DNA of 64,000 nucleotides from Paenibacillus_E qinlingensis (GCF_028746185.1 NZ_JAQIVH010000041.1:248001-312000), one strand, 5' to 3'. Positions 53,344 to 63,648 are shown, counted from the stretch's first letter. Translations and numbers: made by a program. Notes: generated by a model from the sequence alone, not told the origin.

Positions 53344-55968
53344 TTAATTGAGGTTTCTCACTTTAAAGTAGTGATCTCCTGAACCTACAGCATAAATAGT
53401 AAAATTCCCTTCACGCCTCACGCTTCCTTCCTTACTAAAATCGCATGAAAAAATACCGTTTTCATATTTAATGCTTTCCAAATCATCGGATGGTACATAT
53501 ACATCTGCTATTGAATTAGGGGGGATGGTAATTTTGAATTCAAGATGCGTGCTGCTTTTCTGCCAGCTTGATTTCACCATTCCTCTGATTGTTTGAATTT
53601 GTGCACTTGCGCTATTCATATCATTAGGGATATAAGGCTTAATCCTTATTTTCTCGTACCCTGGTTTTGTAGGGGAAATTCCAGCAATGTGCTTATAAAA
53701 CCAGGCACTTAGTCCTCCTATAAGGAATGCATGGTTATTGGAAGACCTATTATCAGCAAAGCTTTCAAGTGCCGTTGTTGATGCATATTCCTTAATCCAG
53801 TACCCCCAACATCCTTTATTGGTATTGTTAGCGAGGTTGTATGCTATATCATTTCTCCCGTTCTCCGCCAGTGCTGCTAATATAGCCTCTGCGCCAAGAC
53901 AACCCACCGTCATGGTCTCTCTAGTCAAAATATCCTCCACCAGGCTGTCTAACACATTAGCTTTACAGGCATCCGGGGCAAATCCCAGGTAAAGTGCAAG
54001 TGCATTTGCTGTTTGAGAATTTGTGTCATAATACCTGTCTTCCTTCAGGAAAGCTCTATTGATCCCTTCTTTAACTTGGATAGCCAGCCCTAAATATAAA
54101 GCCATATCGTCTATATATCCCAATTCTCCCGCCATTTTTGATAATAATACCAGACACCTGTAGTAGTATGCCGTAGCAAGGAAGGGTTTAGAGATGTCTT
54201 TAATGCTTCCAAACCAATCTCCGAACATGAGACTGTTTTGCAGCAGATAACTACTGTCTAGATGGTTTCTGAAGGAACTCAAGCACCTTGTCATCAGTGA
54301 ATAATTTTTCAATATAAACGCCTTGTCACCATACGCCAAGTAATAGTCCCAAGGAATAAAAATAACCGCGGAAACCCATGGCATATCAAGGGAATACTCA
54401 TGACCCTCACTAGGGCATATAAGAGGGACCATGCCGTTCTCTAATTGACAATCAGATATATCATCGAACCATTTGTCAAAGAAGGCTGCCATATCAAAAT
54501 TGAGGCAATCCGCCTCTGAATGGCAGTGCGCATCCCCAAGCCATCCTTGTCTTTCTCTTGAAGGGCAATCGAGCGGAACCGACACGAGATTGGTCCGGAA
54601 TGACCATACTGCACTATGCTGCAGACTTGTAAACAGAACATTGGAACTATTGAATTCCGAACCATTCAGAATATCATTATGTACAACCTTCGCAGTTATC
54701 CTATCGGCGGTCAGATTTCCCGGATAGCCGGAAACCTCAACATACCTGAAGCCATGGCATGAAAATTTAGGCTGATACAATTCTTCGCCGATACCTTTAA
54801 GAACATATTCATCATACTGGGGTTGCGTTTCTGCAAGCCAACCCGCTTCAATGCTGCCTGGATTTATGCTTCCATCCGGATTAATGTTTTCTGCATAACG
54901 GAGGGTGACTTTGGTGCCTGCTGTGCCTTTAACGGTCAAACATAAGGTCCCGAACATATTTTGACCAAAATCAACAACATATGTATCCTCTTGATCGTTG
55001 GATATGGATACAGGCTTTAATTCATTGATACACTTTATCGGCTGTAACTGCGCGGTCAGTAGCATGGGGCCGCTTTCAGGAATTGGCCTTCCCCATAACG
55101 AATCATCATAGCCAGTCATATCCCATCCATCAGGTTCTAGATTTGCATCATATGTTTCCCCTTTTCCCTCGGATATGCTGCCTCCTGCATAACGCAAAGC
55201 TACATAGGGACCTTTTTTTAGTCTCTTCCACGAATGGTCACTAGTAATAATTTCGGATGTACCATCGGTATACCGGATATCGAGGTGGAAAATCACCTTT
55301 CTTGTGTGCATGATCCCTAAGACATTGGGTCCGGAATTGAGAAAATCTGTTACATCATACGTCCGATACATGCCCCTTTTAAAATGTGTCTGGCCCGGAC
55401 TTATCAGGTCTTCACCTACTTTGAAACCATTCATCCGCAATTCATAAGCATTCGCCTTGCTACCAGTAGCGCCAATATAAGCCCTTGCTGCTGATATACG
55501 GGCATTTGAATTCGTTACAAATTCCCTTCGCTCGTAATAAATGGCAGTAGGACTGTTCGGATATTCGGAGTTAAACCATCTGCATTGCCAGTCTTCGGGC
55601 TTGAACATTCCGGTTTCGAAGTAAGTTTCCTCACTCCATGGCGATTCATTTCCATGTTGGTCCCATATCTTTAGCTTCCACCAATATCGGCTTTTTGAAG
55701 CCAGATTGCTGCCATTGTAAATAACTGCATTTTGAATATTAGAGGTAACCTTATGGCTATCCCACATATCCCCTATATGATTGTCAATATTGGGTTTATC
55801 GGAAGCTACGATGATTCTATATGCCGTTTGTTTAAACTCTGCCCCGGTACTCTCCATTTCCCAGCTCAATTTTGGTTGTGGTTTGTCAATTCCCAGAGGC
55901 GTTATAAAATATTCACATCTAAGCTTAGTAATTATCCCTCTATGTTCAGTAGCTTTTATATGTTCCAT
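53344..55968 (-). CDS. Alpha-L-rhamnosidase (GH78)
   Basis: An 874-aa intracellular enzyme (no signal peptide) releasing terminal alpha-L-rhamnose from oligosaccharides or glycosides. Order: N-terminal beta-sandwich (LRCEYFITPLGIDKPQPKLS), a rhamnosidase N domain (RAYIGATGSKANAYELRMNG), then the (alpha/alpha)6 catalytic domain with signature DCPSRERQGWLGDA and nearby acidic residues, and a C-terminal beta domain. GTGAGG precedes the ATG. It is 18 bp downstream of the GH100-like gene. It shows the cluster handles rhamnose-containing glycans. Confidence 0.95.
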   Translation of the reverse strand: MEHIKATEHRGIITKLRCEYFITPLGIDKPQPKLSWEMESTGAEFKQTAYRIIVASDKPNIDNHIGDMWDSHKVTSNIQNAVIYNGSNLASKSRYWWKLKIWDQHGNESPWSEETYFETGMFKPEDWQCRWFNSEYPNSPTAIYYERREFVTNSNARISAARAYIGATGSKANAYELRMNGFKVGEDLISPGQTHFKRGMYRTYDVTDFLNSGPNVLGIMHTRKVIFHLDIRYTDGTSEIITSDHSWKRLKKGPYVALRYAGGSISEGKGETYDANLEPDGWDMTGYDDSLWGRPIPESGPMLLTAQLQPIKCINELKPVSISNDQEDTYVVDFGQNMFGTLCLTVKGTAGTKVTLRYAENINPDGSINPGSIEAGWLAETQPQYDEYVLKGIGEELYQPKFSCHGFRYVEVSGYPGNLTADRITAKVVHNDILNGSEFNSSNVLFTSLQHSAVWSFRTNLVSVPLDCPSRERQGWLGDAHCHSEADCLNFDMAAFFDKWFDDISDCQLENGMVPLICPSEGHEYSLDMPWVSAVIFIPWDYYLAYGDKAFILKNYSLMTRCLSSFRNHLDSSYLLQNSLMFGDWFGSIKDISKPFLATAYYYRCLVLLSKMAGELGYIDDMALYLGLAIQVKEGINRAFLKEDRYYDTNSQTANALALYLGFAPDACKANVLDSLVEDILTRETMTVGCLGAEAILAALAENGRNDIAYNLANNTNKGCWGYWIKEYASTTALESFADNRSSNNHAFLIGGLSAWFYKHIAGISPTKPGYEKIRIKPYIPNDMNSASAQIQTIRGMVKSSWQKSSTHLEFKITIPPNSIADVYVPSDDLESIKYENGIFSCDFSKEGSVRREGNFTIYAVGSGDHYFKVRNLN

Positions 55969-55986
55969 AGCATCTTACCTCACTTA

Positions 55987-57213
55987 TCAAATCTTCCTTA
56001 TCATCTCGTCATCCATAACACACTTATAAGCAAAGATATACATCCCGGCAGACCATGCCTGATAGGCCATTCCGGAAGGCATTCCGCTTCTCCCGTTTAA
56101 CCATTCGTTGAACTCCCAATCAAACCGTCTTCCAATCTGGTTCGCTTTTGCCAGGTTTTCCAGTTCCTCAATTGCAAATTCTTTTTTTCCTGCTTTCATC
56201 AGTGCTGCAACATAAAATCCTCCAACAAAAGGCCAGATGCCGCCGTTATGATATTGGTATTGCAGGTTTAAATGTGCATTTCTGTAATACTCACGCCAGT
56301 CCTTATCACCCGGCATGATAGGTGGGTAATTAGCCATGATGGGATATGGCTTGTTCATACCCGTTTGTGTAAAATGGTCTATAATTGTATTTGCTTTTAC
56401 ATCATCTGCAATGTCAAAAAGGATAGCCAGGCTGTTGCCAAGAGCATCACAGTGGTGTCCAAAATCCCTGAAAGATGCATAAGGCAAATAGAACTTACCA
56501 AACCAATACAATTCACTGCTCATCCTAATAATCCTTAGCCACTCTTGACAGTAACCATTTTCGTTAACGATTTTTGTTTTTTCTTCCACATCTCCAGGCC
56601 AAAGCAAAAGATTCAGCTTTGTTTTAACATCTTCTGCTTTAGACAGACTTTCCTCGCCGCTTTCCCCACTCAGCTCCAGTATGTTGGAATATTCTACGAG
56701 TGCTTTAACATATAAGACATTATCATAAAGGACATTCCCTCTGTTTGCATACAAGTCTCCCCAGTCCGCAGCTTCTTGGACCTCGAGCAAACCGCAATTG
56801 TTGCTGTCCTGATATTCAAGCCAGAGCATTGCTTTCTTTATGGATTCCAGATTCCTTCTAAGAAAATCCATATCCTTATATCGCTTGTAGTAGACTCCAT
56901 GCCCTATGACATACCATGGGTTACTGTCTACAGCTCCTTGGGACGACTCAATCCCCGGCTTATTGACGTCAACAGATAATGGGATCATGCCAAGCCTAGA
57001 TTGATACTTAGAAAGCGTGTCTAGCGTGTTCCTAAAGGAATTTTTAAACACCTCATTTTCCACTAAGGATGCGCCTAAAAAAGTAATAATACTATCCCTT
57101 GCAAATACCTGGTTATACCCCTCAGATAATGCAGATGCCTTTGCACCTATTGCATGCATGCACTGCTCTACTACATGAATGGATTGTCTATATGCTTCTT
57201 CAATAATGTTCAA
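55987..57213 (-). CDS. (Alpha/alpha)6-barrel glycosidase, GH100/glycogen-debranching-like
   Basis: A 408-aa cytoplasmic protein. GYNQVFARDSIITFLGASLV near the N-terminus, VDSNPWYVIGHGVYYKRYKD, AADWGDLYANRGN, YHNGGIWPFVGGFYVAAL and the terminal EFNEWLNGRSGMPSGMAYQ match the alkaline invertase (GH100)/amylo-1,6-glucosidase/GH63-like superfamily. The ARDS and WGD aspartates are the probable catalytic positions. True sucrose specificity cannot be told from sequence. The start codon is a TTG at 57213 with GTGGAGG 7 nt upstream. It is flanked by the histidine phosphatase and GH78 genes. Confidence 0.8.
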   Translation of the reverse strand: MNIIEEAYRQSIHVVEQCMHAIGAKASALSEGYNQVFARDSIITFLGASLVENEVFKNSFRNTLDTLSKYQSRLGMIPLSVDVNKPGIESSQGAVDSNPWYVIGHGVYYKRYKDMDFLRRNLESIKKAMLWLEYQDSNNCGLLEVQEAADWGDLYANRGNVLYDNVLYVKALVEYSNILELSGESGEESLSKAEDVKTKLNLLLWPGDVEEKTKIVNENGYCQEWLRIIRMSSELYWFGKFYLPYASFRDFGHHCDALGNSLAILFDIADDVKANTIIDHFTQTGMNKPYPIMANYPPIMPGDKDWREYYRNAHLNLQYQYHNGGIWPFVGGFYVAALMKAGKKEFAIEELENLAKANQIGRRFDWEFNEWLNGRSGMPSGMAYQAWSAGMYIFAYKCVMDDEMIRKI

Positions 57214-57255
57214 TTCTGAGCCTCCACCAATATGTTTTATCCTCTATTCAGCTGT

Positions 57256-57912
57256 CTATTTGCCTATCTGATGAAGCGCTGGAATGAGTAATTTAGGATA
57301 ATAGATTCCTTTTTGTTCTACAAAATCAACAACAGCTACCCCTGTATGCTCCAAAGAAAAGCTTCCAATTGGAAAAGGCCTAACTCCGAGTAAAAAGTTC
57401 AACAATACGCCAAGAGAACCCCCATGAGCAAACACGACAATGGAAAGCTCTTTAGCATGTTCTTTAGGAACATAACCGCCCATACGGCTATGTATGCCAA
57501 TCTCACTCATCAACTTTAAAAAAGGTGGAATTATTCTTGCACACAAATCATAATATCCCTCACCTAATTCCGTTTTCCAGGTTTCCTCCGCATAGGCATC
57601 TCCAGTTTGTCGTTGGATTTCCTCAAACACAGTACTAGGCACTTCTTCCAGGTTCCGATTCGGCATCCACTCATATATAAATGGCAATATCCTTATATCC
57701 ATTTCCCTTCCAGCCAGGACAATCTCCGCAGTTTGTAACGCCCTACCGTAGGGAGAGGAAAATGCATAATCATATTTTTCTTTTTCTAAAGCCACTGCAG
57801 TTGCCTCAGCCTGCTGAATTCCACTCGCGGATAGACACCCATGAACTGGACGCTCAGGACATATAAACGGATCTCCTGCTATTTGTCCATGCCTTATGAA
57901 AGTTAGTCTCAT
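57256..57912 (-). CDS. Histidine phosphatase family protein
   Basis: A 218-aa member of the phosphoglycerate-mutase-like superfamily. The catalytic RHG motif is at the start (LTFIRHGQIAG). Later come the family SSPYGRALQTAEIV arginine and the second histidine in FAHGGSLGVLLNFLLG. It probably removes phosphate from a small substrate, perhaps a sugar phosphate from the pathway; this is inferred from its place between the binding protein and GH100-like genes. The ATG at 57912 follows GGAG. Confidence 0.85.
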   Translation of the reverse strand: MRLTFIRHGQIAGDPFICPERPVHGCLSASGIQQAEATAVALEKEKYDYAFSSPYGRALQTAEIVLAGREMDIRILPFIYEWMPNRNLEEVPSTVFEEIQRQTGDAYAEETWKTELGEGYYDLCARIIPPFLKLMSEIGIHSRMGGYVPKEHAKELSIVVFAHGGSLGVLLNFLLGVRPFPIGSFSLEHTGVAVVDFVEQKGIYYPKLLIPALHQIGK

Positions 57913-58004
57913 GTTTCTCTCCTTCATTCATAATAAAGGCAATGAATGAAGTCTAATGTCTCCACCCATTGCCATTTTCCACTACTCAACCATTTCTGAT
58001 TTTA

Positions 58005-59675
58005 TTACTTCCCTGCTAACTGTTTCACGTACTGTTTATGCATCTTTGTCATATACGCTTCGACCTGAGCAGCACCGGCAGTATCAAGATCTTTCACATA
58101 CTTCGCAAACTCTGCTTCTGCCTCCGCCTCTGATTTGGCCAATATGACTCCGAAAGCATTGTCGTACAGCCTCTTATCAACAGCCTGCTGTTTAGCGATT
58201 GTATCTGTATCCGCTCCAGCCATTAGCTCGCCAATGGTGGTTGAATCGTACCAGTATGGACTTAATGCCTTGTCTCTTTGTTGTGCCCGTGTATTGTTTG
58301 TTGCAACAGGGTCATCTTTCAATATCCAGTAAGTCCCCCAGCTTGTTTTACCAAGGTCTGATCCTACAAGTCTAGAATATTGACTCATACCAGATTCTTT
58401 TTCAATATTTGCTTGTTTTTCACCGGCAAGCCATCTATCCAGATAAGTCTTTACCAATGTCGGCTTACCGTCAACCATGTCCCATTGAATCCCTTTTGGT
58501 CCATTCATGGCCAAGAAGTTTCCTTCTTCAGTTGTCAAGTAATTGAGTAATTTCATTGCAGCTTCCGGATTTCTCGCTTTGTCGGTGATGATAAGCGCCC
58601 CTGTACCTTTTTTGCTTACAGAATTTAAGGTTGGTTTATCCGCGGTAGGGAATTTGAATACAACGTTTTGGAAATACATTTTTTCTGCGTTTGGCAATTT
58701 CGCGTCCGTGTAGGTCTTCAAAACGTCAAAGGTTTGGTTCCAACCGCCGATATGAGCTGCAACTCTTGCCGTACTAAGCTTGGATTTCTGCCATGTCGCA
58801 TAGTCTTGTGTAAATGCTTCCGGATCAATTAATCCTTCACGATACAGTTTGTTGTAAAATTTAAGAACGTCTTGAGCCCAAGGTGCCTTTGGCCAGAATT
58901 TAACAGAATCATCCGCTCCCATATATAGTTTTGAATCTGCTGGTGAACCCGCCATTGCGAGCATGCCAAAGTATGGAGATCCCCAGTTACGATTGAATCC
59001 GCTCAAAGGGTACATCGTTTGTCCATCAGATGTCTTTGGATATTTCTCCTTTACGAGCTTCAAATAGTTGTACACGTCATCAGATGTTTCCAGCTTTGGA
59101 GAACCAAGTGCTTCATAGATATCCGTCCTTATCTGTAAGCTATACCCATATCCTGGTGGAGTAGCTCCTTCTGGCAAATAGGTGTTGGTTAAGTGATAAA
59201 TGTTACCGTCGCTTTGTTTGAGCATGTTAAGCGCTGAGCCGTATTTCTTTTTTAGATCCGGACCAAACTTATCAATCAAATTATTAAGAGGAATAGCTAT
59301 TTTATCGGCAATTACCTTCGTAGGATCAGATAACATAATTAAATCAGGATATTCTCCACTGGCGAGAACAACATTCAATTTATCTTTTCCATTTCCTGAA
59401 TAGACATCCCATTTCAACTTAATGTTCAGTTTTTCCTCAATTGCTTTGGCGACAGGGTTACTTTCCCAGAATGGATCTCCTGTAGGAAAATTCGGTGTAC
59501 CGCCAGCAGAATTAACAATCGTTAACACGGTCGGCGGTTCTTTCACTGCGCTCGTTTGGCTGCTGGCAACAGGTGTAGCGGTGTTGGTTGCCGTGTTCGA
59601 ACTACATGCGCTTAGAACGGAGATACATAAAGCTGTAACAACGATCGAGCTTACCATTTTTGAATTCGTTCTCAT
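58005..59675 (-). CDS. ABC sugar importer solute-binding lipoprotein (LplA-like), locus 2
   Basis: A 556-aa lipoprotein, paralogous to the one at 23033. The lipobox is VLSAC (Cys near residue 24), followed by a Ser/Thr-rich linker. Typical segments: EEKLNIKLKWDVYSG, SGEYPDLIMLSDPTKVIAD, ALIITDKARNPEAAMKLLNYL. The ATG at 59675 is preferred because the GTG at 59687 lies within the GGGAGTG ribosome-binding region. It follows the permease gene by 69 bp. The likely cargo is rhamnose-decorated or beta-glucan oligosaccharides. Confidence 0.92.
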   Translation of the reverse strand: MRTNSKMVSSIVVTALCISVLSACSSNTATNTATPVASSQTSAVKEPPTVLTIVNSAGGTPNFPTGDPFWESNPVAKAIEEKLNIKLKWDVYSGNGKDKLNVVLASGEYPDLIMLSDPTKVIADKIAIPLNNLIDKFGPDLKKKYGSALNMLKQSDGNIYHLTNTYLPEGATPPGYGYSLQIRTDIYEALGSPKLETSDDVYNYLKLVKEKYPKTSDGQTMYPLSGFNRNWGSPYFGMLAMAGSPADSKLYMGADDSVKFWPKAPWAQDVLKFYNKLYREGLIDPEAFTQDYATWQKSKLSTARVAAHIGGWNQTFDVLKTYTDAKLPNAEKMYFQNVVFKFPTADKPTLNSVSKKGTGALIITDKARNPEAAMKLLNYLTTEEGNFLAMNGPKGIQWDMVDGKPTLVKTYLDRWLAGEKQANIEKESGMSQYSRLVGSDLGKTSWGTYWILKDDPVATNNTRAQQRDKALSPYWYDSTTIGELMAGADTDTIAKQQAVDKRLYDNAFGVILAKSEAEAEAEFAKYVKDLDTAGAAQVEAYMTKMHKQYVKQLAGK

Positions 59676-59744
59676 TACATCTGACACTCCCTATTTATTA
59701 TTATGAATAGTTTCTGCTAGGCTTTTCGCTAACCTGAAACATGA

Positions 59745-60632
59745 TCATCCCTTAACTGCACCTACCGTAAGTCCGCCAACAAAATATTTTTGTAGAAATG
59801 GATACACCATGACAATAGGAATCGTAGTGATGGTTATGGTCGCCATCTTGATGATTTCAGGCGTGAGAATGGAACCTGATTGTTCTAGTCTGGCCGCTTG
59901 CGCAGGGTCTGTTGACTGAATCTGTGTCTCCATTAGTATGTTTACAAGAACCCCTTGCAGGGTCGCCAACTCCTTCGAACCTGAAGTAAACATGAAGGTA
60001 TCGAACCATGTTGTCCACTGCGCGACGCCAATCATTAAGGCGATAGTTGCCAATACGGGAGTCGACATGGGAAGTATAATACTTCTCAAAGTCTTTAATT
60101 CAGATGCCCCATCGATTCTAGCAGATTCGGCCAAGGATGGTGGGAGATCTTCGAAAAACTGCCTCATGACCATCACGTTCCAAACACTAATGGCACCGGG
60201 AATAATATAAACAAGAAAGTTATTATACAAGTGTAAATTTTTAAAGAGCATAAATTCCGGGATCAAGCCCCCTGAAAAATACATAGTGAAGATAAAGAAA
60301 AATAGGAAAGCTCTTCTAAATATCAACTCTCGGTTAGCTAACAGATAAGCAAGGATCGCCGTACTTATTAGTCCAAGTAGTGTTCCTAATACAGTCCTCG
60401 CAATACTGATATAGGTCGCATGCATTAAGCTGCTTTCATTGAAAATAGCTGCGTATGCTTCTAATGAGAATTTTCTAGGCCAGAAATAAATACTTCCTCT
60501 CATGGCATCTCTTCCCTCATTCAAGGACACAACCAATATGTTCCAGAAAGGAAATGCTGCTAAAAATGCAATCAACAACAGAAAAACATAATTGCATACA
60601 TAAAACAACCGTTCTCCCAGTGTTATTTTCAT
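59745..60632 (-). CDS. ABC sugar permease, YtcP/LplC-like, locus 2
   Basis: A 295-aa permease with six TM helices, the EAA loop (AESARIDGASELKTLRSIILP) and the family C-terminus PFLQKYFVGGLTVGAVKG. GGAGGGAG precedes the ATG. It is 13 bp downstream of lplB and clearly paralogous to the protein at 24762. Confidence 0.94.
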   Translation of the reverse strand: MKITLGERLFYVCNYVFLLLIAFLAAFPFWNILVVSLNEGRDAMRGSIYFWPRKFSLEAYAAIFNESSLMHATYISIARTVLGTLLGLISTAILAYLLANRELIFRRAFLFFFIFTMYFSGGLIPEFMLFKNLHLYNNFLVYIIPGAISVWNVMVMRQFFEDLPPSLAESARIDGASELKTLRSIILPMSTPVLATIALMIGVAQWTTWFDTFMFTSGSKELATLQGVLVNILMETQIQSTDPAQAARLEQSGSILTPEIIKMATITITTIPIVMVYPFLQKYFVGGLTVGAVKG

Positions 60633-60645
60633 TTGACTCCCTCCT

Positions 60646-61611
60646 CTAGAATATACCCATTTTCAGAAATTTCCTGCAAAAATAATTGCATAGTACAATC
60701 AACACCAATCCGGCCACACTTTTAAACAAACCCACAGCAGCTCCATAAGAGTAAGCTGCCTGTTGTAAGCCATATTTCAGTACATAAGTGTCCAACACCT
60801 CTGAATGCCTGATATTCATCGGATTTTGCAGAAAAAGCTGCTGGTCTAATCCGGCGTTCAATATGTAGCCTAAACCAAAAGTAAAAAGGAGGACGATGGT
60901 AGGCAAAATGGTAGGTAATGTAATACTGGTGATTTGTTTAAATTTACTTGCTCCATCCATCATAGCGGATTCATACATTTGTTTATCAATTGATGTGATT
61001 GCAGCTATATAGATGATCGAATTCCATCCAACGTTTTTCCACACATTAAGCCCTGTAACCAAAGGCCAGAAGTTTTGCTCTTCCCCTAGAAAGTTAATCG
61101 GCTTATCAAGTATATTCATATGAAGTAAAACAGAATTGACCGGTGCAAGTTCATCAATGGAGAATATCGTCATCGCCATTCCTGCTACCACTACCCATGA
61201 GATAAAGTGTGGTAAATAAGAAACAGTTTGTACCAACTTTTTAAACACAAGGTTTCTAACTTCGCAAATCAGTATGGCAAATAGGATGGCTGCAATGGTT
61301 GAAAACACAAGATTTAATGAGGAGATTACGATCGTGTTCCGCATGACGATGGTAAAATCAGGACTACTAAAAAATGATTCAAAATAAGTGAAACCAACCC
61401 ATTTCCCACCAAATGGTGTTCGAAAGGAAAACTCTCTGAAAGCAAGCAAGGCGCCAAACATCGGAACATATTTAAAAATCATGATAAAAGTGATAAACGG
61501 TATTAATAAAAGAAGATGAACTTTCTGCCTTTTTATTTTTTTAATTAGGGCATTTTTTCTATAACTGGCTTTCATACCTTGTTTAACACTCGAAATACTT
61601 GATAATCTCAA
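60646..61611 (-). CDS. ABC sugar permease, LplB-like, locus 2
   Basis: A permease of ~321 aa, the normal length for LplB. It has six TM helices and an EAA loop (YESAMMDGASKFKQITSITLP), with start region VHLLLLIPFITFIMIFKYVPMF. I choose the TTG at 61611 because GGGGAGG lies 6 nt upstream; the frame is open to an ATG at 61674 that has only AAAG before it. It is first in the locus 2 transport unit. A pair of direct repeats lies about 145-165 bp upstream. Confidence 0.92.
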   Translation of the reverse strand: MRLSSISSVKQGMKASYRKNALIKKIKRQKVHLLLLIPFITFIMIFKYVPMFGALLAFREFSFRTPFGGKWVGFTYFESFFSSPDFTIVMRNTIVISSLNLVFSTIAAILFAILICEVRNLVFKKLVQTVSYLPHFISWVVVAGMAMTIFSIDELAPVNSVLLHMNILDKPINFLGEEQNFWPLVTGLNVWKNVGWNSIIYIAAITSIDKQMYESAMMDGASKFKQITSITLPTILPTIVLLFTFGLGYILNAGLDQQLFLQNPMNIRHSEVLDTYVLKYGLQQAAYSYGAAVGLFKSVAGLVLIVLCNYFCRKFLKMGIF

Positions 61612-61755
61612 CGAATTCCTCCCCAATCCCACATGTAATTCTGCATCTGACTTATCTAAATAACTCACTGACATCTTTAATTATGAAGGTGCCTACCTTT
61701 ATTTTCAATTCAAGTATCCATCGAATGATATAGCTAACCGTATCAATTTTTATGT

Positions 61756-61778
61756 TATAAACATATAGATATAAACAT
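61756..61778 (-). promoter_or_regulatory. Direct repeats upstream of lplB of locus 2
   Basis: ATGTTTATA occurs twice on the minus strand with 5 bp between (14-bp period). AraC-type response regulators such as YesN often bind paired direct repeats. No clear equivalent is seen before lplB of locus 1. Confidence 0.35.
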
Positions 61779-61820
61779 TTTCAATAAATAACAAAACCCA
61801 AGATGGCTTCTAACGGGCAA

Positions 61821-61872
61821 CAAAAAAGCAGGATATTCCTTGGGATTACAGAACCCCAAAAAGTACCCTGCT
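61821..61872 (-). terminator. Terminator after yesM of locus 2
   Basis: AGCAGGGTACTTTTTGGGG and CCCAAGGAATATCCTGCT pair with mismatches; on the minus strand TTTTTTG follows. It separates yesNM from the transport genes, as in locus 1. Confidence 0.75.
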
Positions 61873-61890
61873 GCTACTGATTAATGCGTG

Positions 61891-63648
61891 TTAAACATTT
61901 AACTCCTGTTTGTTCTCAATGGAAAATGATATCTCTACAGTGGTACCCGGGTTTCTCTGGTACACATGAATACTGGCATTGCTGTAGAATATTTTGAGAC
62001 GCATAAATGTATTCGTGACACCATAACCCACCTTATAGTCTGAAACTTCTCCTTTATTCAGACCCTTAATGTAGGAGATAAAGCCTTCATTTACCCCCAT
62101 ACCGTTATCCGTGATCGAAATTACAAAACTATTTTCTTTTTTGCGAATATCCACAATGATATTGATGATTTTCCCATGAACCCTGCCATGAATAATACTA
62201 TTTTCTACAAATGGCTGTATGGTCATTTTACTAATCAACAGGTCCTCGTATTCTTTATCTACACGAACTGTCAGCTTGATCTGATCACTATAACATAAAT
62301 TTTGAAGCGCAACATATTTTTCGATCAGTTTGATTTCGGATTTAATCGGAATGATGTCTCGCCCTTGGCTGAGCACAATCTTATAGAAATCACTTAATAG
62401 GTCGACGATCGTGACAATTTTATTTTCATTTTTATGGAAAGCAATCCATCTCACTGCCGAAAGTAAGTTATACAGGAAATGGGGATTCATCTGCTTCTGT
62501 AAGTACTTAAATTCACTTTCCACCTTCTGACGTTCGGTCTTTGCGATATTGTCAGTAAGTTCTTCTATCGTCAGCGCCATATTGCATAGCGTGTGATCTA
62601 GGGCAGAAATTTCACGGATGCTGCTTCGATCTGGTACAAGTTTTAAATGACCTTTTTCAATTGCTCTCATTTTTTTCACCAGTTTTTCGATGTTTTGAGC
62701 AAATTTTGTAGAAAACAGGATGGCCAGCAAAACGCCAATCAGCACAAAAAAGCCTGTACAAATCATGACATACCTGGCTATGGATCGCTTTTCCTTCTCT
62801 AACTCATAAGCGTCATAAAGGATAACAACATTTAATCCGTTATTGACTTCCCCATAATAGGAATAGTAGAAGTAATTACCCTGCTTTAGCTTTGAATAGA
62901 CTTTATCCCTTTCAACGTTTTTTTCCACGTTGTCCAGTGTTCCCTTTCCGATCTGAACCTTCTGATTGGACCTGAAAACAATATTTCCTTCACTCAATAT
63001 ATATAGCAGGTATTTAGCATCCTCTTCAACTTTATACAAATTGCTTAATCTTTCTTGATTCATTTCGATAGCTAGAATTCCACCAGGCAGGTTAATATTG
63101 ATGTACTTAAGCAAAAGGATCTTAGTCCCCTCGCCTTCCTCCTCATAGGTTACCCAAACATCCTTCCCGCGTGCATCTATCGCCTTTTTCATCAGATCCT
63201 GTCTTTTAAAGCTCTCCATACTTTTAATATTTTTACCATCCGTAATAAGTTCAGGATCCATTCTATAAATGGTAATACTTTTGATATCATTGTTCGTTGT
63301 TATATAGTTTTCAAACATATTATTAATGCTCATAAACTGGTTAAAAAGAACATAATCGACATTCCCGGCATTCTTACCAAGGAAAAAACTCGTTATTGTA
63401 CTATCTGAATATATGCTTCTGGCCGTCAACTCACTGTTCTTCATGATGTTTTCTACGCCATTGAGAGCTTGGGAAGTGGCATAGTGCATAAACTCTTCAT
63501 TTTGCTTGTTAAGAGTCTGGTTTAATCTGCCGTATATGATTGAGCTAATGGTAACGGAACAAATGAGCACAATAAAGATATTAAAGGTAAGTATGATGTG
63601 AAAGAATTTGTAATCATTTTTTTTGATATAAATGCCATTTTCTCTCAT
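61891..63648 (-). CDS. Sensor histidine kinase, YesM-like, locus 2
   Basis: A 585-aa membrane kinase: TM1 (IILTFNIFIVLICSVTISSI), an extracellular sensor of ~240 residues, TM2 (YVMICTGFFVLIGVLLAILF), HAMP, the His_kinase domain (MNPHFLYNLLSAVRWIAFHK) and HATPase_c (ITDNGMGV, GYGVTNTFMRL). The sensor region shares little with that of the locus 1 kinase. The start is the ATG at 63648 with AAGGTA close upstream, which is weak. It follows the partial yesN by 38 bp. Confidence 0.93.
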   Translation of the reverse strand: MRENGIYIKKNDYKFFHIILTFNIFIVLICSVTISSIIYGRLNQTLNKQNEEFMHYATSQALNGVENIMKNSELTARSIYSDSTITSFFLGKNAGNVDYVLFNQFMSINNMFENYITTNNDIKSITIYRMDPELITDGKNIKSMESFKRQDLMKKAIDARGKDVWVTYEEEGEGTKILLLKYININLPGGILAIEMNQERLSNLYKVEEDAKYLLYILSEGNIVFRSNQKVQIGKGTLDNVEKNVERDKVYSKLKQGNYFYYSYYGEVNNGLNVVILYDAYELEKEKRSIARYVMICTGFFVLIGVLLAILFSTKFAQNIEKLVKKMRAIEKGHLKLVPDRSSIREISALDHTLCNMALTIEELTDNIAKTERQKVESEFKYLQKQMNPHFLYNLLSAVRWIAFHKNENKIVTIVDLLSDFYKIVLSQGRDIIPIKSEIKLIEKYVALQNLCYSDQIKLTVRVDKEYEDLLISKMTIQPFVENSIIHGRVHGKIINIIVDIRKKENSFVISITDNGMGVNEGFISYIKGLNKGEVSDYKVGYGVTNTFMRLKIFYSNASIHVYQRNPGTTVEISFSIENKQELNV

